Source of the DNA: Verrucomicrobiota bacterium
GTDB lineage: Bacteria > Verrucomicrobiota > Verrucomicrobiia > Opitutales > Opitutaceae
Direction of reading: 5' to 3'
Assembly (NCBI GenBank): GCA_030832235.1
Contig: JAURJO010000415.1
Location: 1-5,141 of the forward strand
Length of the DNA: 5,141 nt
A program made the position numbers and the translations under genes. The notes under the pieces were generated by a model. It did not search any database. It was not told the origin of the DNA and worked only from the letters and a program-made list of their open reading frames with translations. Shown piece by piece: positions 1 through 5,141 of the stretch. Within the stretch, counting starts at the first letter, position 1; every line of letters begins with the position of its first letter.

Positions 1-1569
1 GAGACCGGGGCCGACGGCGCGGATGAGCAAAAGTTTCGGAGCGTCGCCGCCGATGTAGAATCCGGGCACTAGGGCCTGCTCGCCGGTTCCCACGAAGCCG
101 CTCGTGGAAACATTCACGAGCCGCACCGCGCCAGATACGCCGTCTTCGTCGTAGACCTCGGCGAGTGCGATGCCGGCGGCGTTGGCCGCTTTTCCGGTGA
201 TGCGCACGGTGTAACCCTTCGCACCGGAGACCGGCAGGCTGGTCTCGACAGACGCGTCGCCGGAAGATGCCGCCGCCAGCGGGAAGGCTCCGACCTTGGC
301 GAAGGCGTTCAGGAGGGCGGAGCCCCCTCCCCAATTATCGTTGGAGGCGACCGCGGTGGACTCTCCCAGGGGAATGACCTCCATCACCGGGTCGGCCAGC
401 GTGCCGCCCACGCCGAAGGTGCTCAACGTAGGACCGATCGCGCGAATCAGCACCGGTTTGCTGGCGCGGCCCTGCAGCACAAAGCCCGGGGTGAGCGCGC
501 CGCCCGGCGGCACGTAGCCGCGCGTGGACACATTGACCAGCCGGCTCGCGCCGCCGGTGCGCAGGGTGAGGATCGCAACCGCGCTCTCGGTGGCGCCCGA
601 GGCCGCCTTAACAGTCACCCCGTAAAAGCCCATCGCGGTGGCGGAGGCGAGGGAGTACGCCGATTGGGTCGCGCCGGGAATCGCGACGCCGTCGCGGCTC
701 CATTGGTAAGTCAGACCGGCGCCGGACGCGTTCACACTGAAAGTCACCGACGCGCCGGGCGCGACGTGCTGAGATTGCGGTGGCGCGGTGATGATCGAAC
801 CGGACGGCGCGGGAGCGTTGACGGCCAAAGTGGCGGCGCGGCTTGTGACGGCACCGGCGGAGTTGCGGACTACAACCTGGTAAGTGCCGGCCGCGTCGGC
901 CTGCACGGCGCGGAGCGTGAGCGAGGTGGTGGTGGCGCCGGAGATGCTCACGCCGTTCTTCTGCCACTGGTACGTGGGGTCCGGGCTGCCCGTCGCGATC
1001 ACGCTGAAAGTCACGTTCGCCCCTGGGTCGACGGTTTGGTTCGCGGGCTCGCCCGTGATGCGCGGCGCGGCGACCGCGGTGCCACCTACGACAACGATGT
1101 AGGAGAAAACCGAGGAGCGGTCTCCCGAGGCGTTCACTTTTTCCCACGCCTGCACGCTGATGGTATAGCTGCCGGGAGTCGTCGGGGTGCCGCTCAGCAC
1201 AAGGGTGGTGGCATTGACGGTGCCGCGCGTGACCCCGCCGTTGAAACTGAGGCCCGCCGGCACGGAGCCGGAAACTGTCCAGGACGCCGCGGGCGTCTGG
1301 GCGCCGGTCACAACCATGGCGACCTGCACCGTTGCGCCTGTGGTGGTCGAAAGCGGACTGGCGGGACTGGCAACCAGCTGGGTGGCGCCGGCCAGTGAAT
1401 GCACGGCGCCGAGAGAGGCGGAGGCGGTGAAAACCGCCCGCAGCAGCGACACGACGCGCGACGGCGAAAGGTTCTCCGCCATCGTCGCGACCGGCCGCAA
1501 GGCAGGGGCGCGCTGCAGCAGCAACATGAGCCAGAGAGCAGGAAGGTGAAATCGATCGAGACGGATCAT
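1..1569 (-). CDS. Secreted Ig-like domain protein, Opitutaceae-type (C-terminus beyond window)
   Basis: I read this frame directly: it is open for 523 codons from ATG at 1569 through the left edge with no stop. Residues 10-20 or 41-60 could be the signal-peptide core. Residues 64-161 resemble a putative-Ig (He_PIG) domain, with VPAGLSF and SGTPTTPGSYT. Residues 168-250 and 258-336 are two I-set-like Ig domains, each with the YQW tryptophan motif; the first ends in the classic DAAGTYQV. From 343 a module begins RLVNVSTRGYV, contains PVLIRAIGPTL and SNDNWGGG, and restarts at 483 as RLVNVSTSGFV with LLLIRAVGPGL, a 140-residue period. Such modules are known from large exported verrucomicrobial proteins; adhesion or polymer binding is only inferred, and no catalytic domain is visible. 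The start is uncertain: in-frame ATGs also lie at 1617 and 1482, an in-frame stop sits at 1660-1662, and none of the three has a Shine-Dalgarno sequence. Confidence 0.85.
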   Translation of the reverse strand, partial: MIRLDRFHLPALWLMLLLQRAPALRPVATMAENLSPSRVVSLLRAVFTASASLGAVHSLAGATQLVASPASPLSTTTGATVQVAMVVTGAQTPAASWTVSGSVPAGLSFNGGVTRGTVNATTLVLSGTPTTPGSYTISVQAWEKVNASGDRSSVFSYIVVVGGTAVAAPRITGEPANQTVDPGANVTFSVIATGSPDPTYQWQKNGVSISGATTTSLTLRAVQADAAGTYQVVVRNSAGAVTSRAATLAVNAPAPSGSIITAPPQSQHVAPGASVTFSVNASGAGLTYQWSRDGVAIPGATQSAYSLASATAMGFYGVTVKAASGATESAVAILTLRTGGASRLVNVSTRGYVPPGGALTPGFVLQGRASKPVLIRAIGPTLSTFGVGGTLADPVMEVIPLGESTAVASNDNWGGGSALLNAFAKVGAFPLAAASSGDASVETSLPVSGAKGYTVRITGKAANAAGIALAEVYDEDGVSGAVRLVNVSTSGFVGTGEQALVPGFYIGGDAPKLLLIRAVGPGL

Positions 1570-1674
1570 CGTTGAAAGATGAGACGGCGAGACGGGAAAA
1601 AAGTGAAGCCGGTCCATGGGACCGGCGTATCGGACAAAGGTTGCGGCCGCCGGATGATTTCACGGCGCCCTGCC

Positions 1675-1715
1675 CTCCCCGGGTTGGTAACGTGATGCGT
1701 TACCAACCCGGGGAG
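1675..1715 (-). terminator. Perfect 18-bp hairpin after the EF-hand gene
   Basis: Positions 1675-1692 are the exact reverse complement of 1698-1715, separated by the 5-nt loop TGATG. The stem is very stable, with GC-rich ends. It starts 15 bases past the stop of the EF-hand gene and lies about 60-105 bases before the candidate starts of the next gene. That position suits a transcription terminator or a 3'-end stabiliser. Neither strand has a T-tract after the stem, so it is not a classical intrinsic terminator. A protein-binding site or a 5'-leader element of the Ig-protein gene is also possible. Confidence 0.6.
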
Positions 1716-1729
1716 CGGGGGGAATAGCT

Positions 1730-2254
1730 TCAGTCGCGGGGAGGAGCGGGAGGGAGGGGGCGGAACTCGTCGCGGGTCAGTTTGCCGTCCTTGTTTGCGT
1801 CGAGGGCGCGCAGGCTGGCGGCGGCGTTGGCGATCTCCGCCGCGGCTAGACTGCCGTCGGCATTGGCATCCAGTGCGAACATCACCGGGTCGACCATCGT
1901 GGGACGCATGGCGCCGTCGGAGGGAGGCAAGCGACCCGCGTCGCCGGCCGGCCGGCCGCCGCGCATCTCGTCGGCGGAGATTACACCATCGCCGTTGAGA
2001 TCGAGCGTGGGCAGCACGCTCGGCGCGAGGCTGATCTCCTGCGCGGAGACCTCGTGGTCATGATCGGTGTCGAGGGTGCGGATGACTGGACTGCCGCGTC
2101 CGCCACCGGGGCCGCCCGGCCCGCCGGGACGGCTGGTTCCCGCGTCGGGGCCGCCGCGCGGTCCCGGGCGGGCGGTGGTGTCGGCAGTCTGGGCGACGAG
2201 AGCGTTCGCGAGGGCGAGGGCGGCGACGGCGATCAGGCGATGATGGTATTTCAT
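1730..2254 (-). CDS. Secreted EF-hand calcium-binding protein
   Basis: This 174-residue protein starts with a signal peptide: basic MKYHHR, a hydrophobic core to about residue 20, and likely cleavage after VAQTA or nearby. Residues 29-57 form a Gly/Pro/Arg-rich, probably disordered linker. Four 12-residue EF-hand loops follow: 62-73 (DTDHDHEVSAQE), 85-96 (DLNGDGVISADE), 129-140 (DANADGSLAAAE) and 152-163 (DANKDGKLTRDE). All keep Asp at loop position 1 and Glu at position 12. Loop 1 has His where Gly is usual at position 6. Loops within each pair start 23 residues apart, so the helices are short and the pairs compact. Calcium binding outside the cytoplasm is well supported by motif; the biological role is unknown. 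ATG at 2254 fits the signal peptide, but the only purine-rich stretch (GGAAAG) is about 15 bases upstream, too far for a good ribosome site. Confidence 0.9.
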   Translation of the reverse strand: MKYHHRLIAVAALALANALVAQTADTTARPGPRGGPDAGTSRPGGPGGPGGGRGSPVIRTLDTDHDHEVSAQEISLAPSVLPTLDLNGDGVISADEMRGGRPAGDAGRLPPSDGAMRPTMVDPVMFALDANADGSLAAAEIANAAASLRALDANKDGKLTRDEFRPLPPAPPRD

Positions 2255-2365
2255 GGGCGGATGGTGGTCTTTCCGGCCGCCGCTCCCGGCAGGGAAGCGA
2301 GGAAACGGCCGGCATTGATCACGCCGCCCACGATGCCGCAGTCGCGTCAGGGAATTGTGTGCCCG

Positions 2366-2410
2366 TCCGGCCTTTTTTGTGAGGCCCCTGTAAAACTTTT
2401 GTAAACGCGA
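2366..2410 (-). promoter_or_regulatory. AT-rich patch upstream of the EF-hand gene (tentative)
   Basis: Directly after the oleD stop, the minus strand reads GTTTACAAAAGTTTTACAG (2406-2388), then a six-A run (2378-2373). This is the most AT-rich stretch in a GC-rich neighbourhood, and it contains two TTTACA boxes 11 bases apart that resemble -35 elements. No convincing -10 box stands about 17 bases from either one, so a promoter for the EF-hand gene is only a guess. The rest of the 156-base gap, 2255-2365, shows nothing recognisable. Confidence 0.2.
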
Positions 2411-3451
2411 TCAGACTCCGCGGGCCGCGCCACGCAGGTGCGCGACCAGTTCCGCGGTGCCCGCGGCCATCGAGACACGCGGCGTGTAGCCGAGCACGCG
2501 CCGCGCGGCACCGAGGTCAAACCAGTGCTCCTTCGCGAGTTCGGCGGCGACGAAGCGGGTCATCGGCGGCTCACCGCGCAGCCGGAACGCGCGCCACACC
2601 CACTCGCAAGCGGCGCCCGCGGCCGCGGCCAAGGGAAGCGGAACGCGGCGGGAGACGGGCGTCTCTCCCAGCGCGGAAAGCAGCGTGTTGATCCAGTCCC
2701 AGAGCACGACCGGCTCGCCGTTGGTGATGAAGAAAGCGCGCCCGTTGGCGCCCGGTTCCCCGCGAGCCAGGGCGGCCTCGGCGAGCAGGTGGGCGTCGAC
2801 GGCGTTGGCGACGTGCACCATGTCGACGCGATTGCGTCCCGCGCCGACGATGCGCAGCCGGCCCGCGCGGGCACGCGCGAGCACGCGCGGCACGAGGTGC
2901 GGGTCGCCGACTCCCCAGATGAGGTGCGGACGCAGGGCGGCCACGCGCAGCTCAGCGCCCGCGGCCGCGAGCGCCTCGCGCTCGGCGATCGCCTTGGTGA
3001 CGGGATAGGGGCTCGGGCAGCTCGTCGTGAGGGGAAGCGATTCGTCGGCGCCAGCGAGGTCGCGGCCGTTGTAAACCACGCTCGGCGAACTCGTGAAAAC
3101 GAGCCGCTGCACGCCGTGGCGACGGCATCCGGCGATGATCGCGCGCGTACCGAGCACGTTGGCGCGGAAGAATTCCTCCCGCGGACCCCAGACGCCGACG
3201 CGGGCAGCGGCATGAAAGACCGTGCCCATGCCCGCGCACGCGGCCGCCACCACGGTCTCGTCGTCAAGGGCGGTACGAACGAAACGCACGCCCCGGCGTT
3301 CGAGGTCCGGCGCCGGGTTGCGCGCGAGCACGGTCACGACGCGGCCCTGCGCGAGCAGCCGCTCGACGAGTTGACGCCCGAGAAACCCGGTGCCGCCCGT
3401 CACCAGCACAGGGCGGGCGTCGGGTGGCGGCGGATCGAACGGCGCGGTCAT
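2411..3451 (-). CDS. oleD: OleD, NADPH-dependent 2-alkyl-3-oxoalkanoate reductase
   Basis: This 346-residue protein is an extended short-chain dehydrogenase of the 3-beta-HSD-like group. The Rossmann nucleotide motif TGGTGFLG is at 18-25. The Arg in ARNP (R44), after the second strand, would suit the NADPH phosphate. The TSSPSV segment (120-125) supplies the catalytic Ser, and Y149-x3-K153 (YPVTK) is the active-site pair. The ALRPHLIWG segment (172-180) and the C-terminal lobe are also family-typical; known OleD proteins have about 330 residues. OleD reduces the 2-alkyl-3-ketoalkanoic acid made by OleA to the 3-hydroxy acid used by OleC. Assignment above generic epimerase or sterol dehydrogenase level depends on the adjacent oleC. 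ATG at 3451 is the first start codon after an in-frame TAA at 3488-3490, and it has no Shine-Dalgarno sequence. A hydrophobic stretch (271-282) may dock to membrane or partner enzymes. Confidence 0.88.
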   Translation of the reverse strand: MTAPFDPPPPDARPVLVTGGTGFLGRQLVERLLAQGRVVTVLARNPAPDLERRGVRFVRTALDDETVVAAACAGMGTVFHAAARVGVWGPREEFFRANVLGTRAIIAGCRRHGVQRLVFTSSPSVVYNGRDLAGADESLPLTTSCPSPYPVTKAIAEREALAAAGAELRVAALRPHLIWGVGDPHLVPRVLARARAGRLRIVGAGRNRVDMVHVANAVDAHLLAEAALARGEPGANGRAFFITNGEPVVLWDWINTLLSALGETPVSRRVPLPLAAAAGAACEWVWRAFRLRGEPPMTRFVAAELAKEHWFDLGAARRVLGYTPRVSMAAGTAELVAHLRGAARGV

Positions 3452-3522
3452 GGTAAGTAAAGCATCAGGCGAGTTGGCGAGATAGCGTTAACGACGGATG
3501 AACGCGTGCGGCGCCGGTGAGA

Positions 3523-3549
3523 ACCACGAAACACACCAAAGGCACGAAA
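3523..3549. repeat. Three-unit 9-nt tandem repeat (NNCACGAAA type)
   Basis: The plus strand reads ACCACGAAA, CACACCAAA, GGCACGAAA in uninterrupted 9-base phase; on the minus strand each unit reads approximately TTTCGTGNN. From memory, intergenic strings of this kind (CCACGAAACACACGAAA and variants) are scattered through many environmental bacterial genomes, including Verrucomicrobia. That dispersal is recalled knowledge and cannot be tested within this window, which has one copy. Confidence 0.55.
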
Positions 3550-3664
3550 CCGAGCCGAGTGGCCCGCGGACCCCACGGGGGCCGTGGACGCAATCGGAGG
3601 CGCTGAGGGAACCGGCTACGGCAGTACGGAGTCCACCGGCTACCGCGCAGCTGATTCACAGAAC

Positions 3665-3737
3665 CACTCCGTTCTCAGTTACCTCCGTGGACTCCTGTTC
3701 GCCCCGGTTTGAACAGGAGAGAACTCAGGCAACAGCG
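3665..3737. repeat. Imperfect inverted repeat made of degenerate nonamers
   Basis: The left arm (3665-3700) reads as four 9-base units: CACTCCGTT, CTCAGTTAC, CTCCGTGGA, CTCCTGTTC. The right arm (3711-3737) reads as three: GAACAGGAG, AGAACTCAG, GCAACAGCG. The inner 9 bases pair perfectly (3692-3700 with 3711-3719) around a 10-base loop; beyond that pairing is partial. The right arm matches in spacing a dispersed AACAGAAGGAAACGAAGG-type intergenic repeat I recall from similar genomes. It starts 37 bases past the oleC stop, so it could fold in the oleC-oleD transcript, but neither strand has a terminator T-tract. Confidence 0.5.
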
Positions 3738-3773
3738 ACCAAGCGCTTGATGGTTTCGTATGTCTCCCGAGTC

Positions 3774-5141
3774 TTACTCGTCTCCCCCGTCTTCACCTCC
3801 GTCGTACACCCGGGCGCGGGCGGCCCAGCGGGCTAGGGTGAGGCGGTGGATCTTGGCGTTGTGGCGGACGTCGACCGGGAAGCGCGGATGGAAGGCGAAT
3901 CGCCGGATCCCGGCGGTGTGCGGGTGGCGGCGGGCGAGGGTACGCAACTCGCGGGCGAGCGCCCGCGCCGCGTCCGGTCCGTCCGGCTTCGTCTCGACGA
4001 CGATCACCGGCTCCTGCCGCGGGCGCTCCCCAAGGCCGATGAGGGCGCATCGCACCGCGGCGGGATGCGCACGAAAAACCTGCTCGCAGGGCTCGGTGTG
4101 CAGCGTGCCTCCGGTGGTCTCGACGCGTTCGACTTTACGACCGCAGAACCACAGCCGGCCGTTGGCGTCGAGGTAGCCGCAGTCTCCCATGCGATGCCAG
4201 ACCGTCGCGCCATCCGGGATCTTCGCCGCCGCGGTCGCATCGGGACGGGCATCGTATTCACGGGTCACGACGGGGCCGCGCACGATGATTTCGCCGATCT
4301 CACCGGTCGCGAGGAGGCGGGCCGCGGCCAGCGACGGGATCGGCGCGTCATCCAGGGCGATGACGCGCGCCTCGACATCCGGCGCGGGCCGGCCGACACA
4401 GGCTCCGCGCACGGAACCAGTGTCCACTTCCTCGGCCGAAACGGAGGAAACAGGCAGGGCCTCGGTGGCGCCGTACGGGCTGTGAAGGCGACCGTTCGGA
4501 AGCATTTCGCGCGATGCCTTCCAAAGATCGGCGGGCACGGCGGCGCCGGCGCACAGGACGCGGCGCAACGAGGGCAAGGTCACGCCTTGCGCGCGGCATT
4601 CGGCGGCGAGGCGGCGCCAAAGCGTCGGCGAGCCGAACGAATTCGTGACCTGCTCCTGGTGGATCGCACGGATCGTGCGCGCCGGGTCGAAGGCGGCGGG
4701 GCGACGCGGATCGAGTTCCGGCACAATCGTCGTCATCCCGAGGGCCGGATTGAACAGCGCGAAGACCGGCAGGAGCGGCAGGTCGATTTCACCTGGCTCA
4801 ATCCCGTAAGTCGCGCGGATCAGCCGCACCTGCGCCTCAAACATCCCGTGCTCGTAACGCACCCCCTTGGGCGCGCCGGTGGAACCGGATGTGAAAAGGA
4901 TGGCCGCGAGGTCGGCGGCCCCCGTCGGACGAACCGCCGGCGCGGGAGCGCTCTCGCCGGCACGGGTCAGCCGCCCGGTGAGCGAGCCGCTGGCCGGCAC
5001 GCGAACGGCGACCGAGCGGAACGCCCCCCGGAAGATGCGGCTGGCGAGACGTGCCGCCGGGATGCCGACGAGCCCCCGCGGACGGGTGGCCGCGACGCAA
5101 CGTAGGAAATTGCCCAGCCCCATGCCGGGATCGATCACGAC
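3774..5141 (-). CDS. oleC: OleC, AMP-forming beta-lactone synthetase (N-terminus beyond window)
   Basis: The frame is open to the right edge and gives 455 residues before TAA. OleC proteins have about 550 residues, so roughly the first 100 are missing; the GTG at 5138 is internal (VVIDPGMG), not the start. In visible numbering, the ATP-binding loop LFTSGSTGAPKG is at 82-93. An OleC-typical segment at 122-149 contains VFALFNPALGMTT and LDPRRPA. SPYGATEALPV (221-231) is the adenylate motif, MGDCGYLDANGRLWFCGRK (318-336) the hinge region, and VDVRHNAKI (423-431) carries the C-terminal Lys, K430. These separate it from ordinary acyl-CoA ligases. OleC uses ATP to convert the 2-alkyl-3-hydroxyalkanoic acid from OleD into a beta-lactone, which OleB decarboxylates to an olefin. 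The following gene is oleD on the same strand, 322 bases away, which supports the pathway call. Confidence 0.92.
   Translation of the reverse strand, partial: VVIDPGMGLGNFLRCVAATRPRGLVGIPAARLASRIFRGAFRSVAVRVPASGSLTGRLTRAGESAPAPAVRPTGAADLAAILFTSGSTGAPKGVRYEHGMFEAQVRLIRATYGIEPGEIDLPLLPVFALFNPALGMTTIVPELDPRRPAAFDPARTIRAIHQEQVTNSFGSPTLWRRLAAECRAQGVTLPSLRRVLCAGAAVPADLWKASREMLPNGRLHSPYGATEALPVSSVSAEEVDTGSVRGACVGRPAPDVEARVIALDDAPIPSLAAARLLATGEIGEIIVRGPVVTREYDARPDATAAAKIPDGATVWHRMGDCGYLDANGRLWFCGRKVERVETTGGTLHTEPCEQVFRAHPAAVRCALIGLGERPRQEPVIVVETKPDGPDAARALARELRTLARRHPHTAGIRRFAFHPRFPVDVRHNAKIHRLTLARWAARARVYDGGEDGGDE

Larger units (their letters stand above)
3452..3773. other. 322-base spacer between oleC and oleD, repeat-bearing and non-coding
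   Basis: No credible gene lies here; short open frames on both strands translate to low-complexity peptides produced by the repeats. The spacer holds a nonamer array at 3523-3549, a small hairpin at 3573-3587 (CCACGG, GGG loop, CCGTGG), and a repeat-built inverted repeat at 3665-3737. GGAGTCCAC at 3628-3636 is also inverted as GTGGACTCC at 3687-3695, and ACCGGCTAC occurs twice (3611-3619, 3635-3643). No clear promoter for oleD is visible, although the minus strand just upstream contains TAACGCTAT, which might hold a weak -10 element. Confidence 0.75.

Noticed and set aside
608..1663. 351-codon minus-strand ORF overlapping the Ig protein
   Set aside because: Its translation is rich in Arg, His and Pro without recognisable domains, while another minus-strand frame across the same bases gives clear Ig-like domains.
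2362..2378. Plus-strand T-run after GC-rich bases as an intrinsic terminator
   Set aside because: The preceding bases form no stem longer than about 3-4 bp, and there is no plus-strand gene to terminate; on the minus strand the run is A, not T.
2438..3460. 340-codon plus-strand ORF opposite oleD
   Set aside because: Antisense shadow of a GC-rich gene; the translation is charged, repetitive and domain-free, whereas oleD has intact catalytic motifs.
3523..3737. CRISPR array or insertion sequence
   Set aside because: Units are only 9 bases with no spacers between them, and no transposase gene or target-site duplication is visible.
3465..3836. Small ORFs on both strands of the oleC-oleD spacer (3465-3659 minus, 3498-3836 plus)
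   Set aside because: Their peptides derive from the nonamer repeats, they have no ribosome site or domain, and the plus-strand one runs into the oleC end.
3846..5105. 419-codon plus-strand ORF opposite oleC
   Set aside because: Antisense shadow with Arg/Gly/Asp-rich sequence and no motif; oleC explains the region.

Overview
The window is a GC-rich bacterial segment. All four genes I can support lie on the minus strand, so reading order runs from high to low coordinates: a 5'-truncated oleC, oleD, a small secreted EF-hand protein, and a 3'-truncated secreted Ig-like protein. Long open frames on the plus strand are GC-driven shadows. The source is probably a verrucomicrobium of the Opitutaceae type. 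This rests on the secreted protein's architecture (putative-Ig domain, I-set-like Ig domains, then a repeated RLVNVST...IRA(I/V)GP module) and on the ole pair. It is an inference from recalled families, not a database match.

Positions 3774-5141 and 2411-3451 encode the last two enzymes of head-to-head long-chain olefin biosynthesis: OleC, an AMP-forming beta-lactone synthetase, and OleD, a 2-alkyl-3-oxoalkanoate reductase. In the known pathway OleA condenses two fatty acyl-CoAs, OleD reduces the beta-keto acid, OleC closes a beta-lactone, and OleB decarboxylates it to the cis-olefin. oleA and oleB are not in the window and would be expected upstream, beyond position 5141. A 322-base spacer between oleC and oleD holds short nonamer-phased repeats and an imperfect inverted repeat, unusual for an operon that is often compact.

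Positions 1730-2254 encode an exported protein with four EF-hand loops in two closely spaced pairs. After it comes a perfect 18-bp stem with a 5-nt loop (1675-1715) that lacks a T-tract. Positions 1-1569 (possibly from 1617) encode the first 523 residues of a secreted Ig-like protein that continues past the left edge. Its frame is open through the edge and is not the frame of the overlapping ORF at 608-1663.

No RNA genes, CRISPR arrays, transposase genes or origin were seen. I found no clearly undescribed system. The points most worth checking are the repeat-filled spacer inside the ole locus, the strong hairpin, and the absence of Shine-Dalgarno sequences at every visible start.
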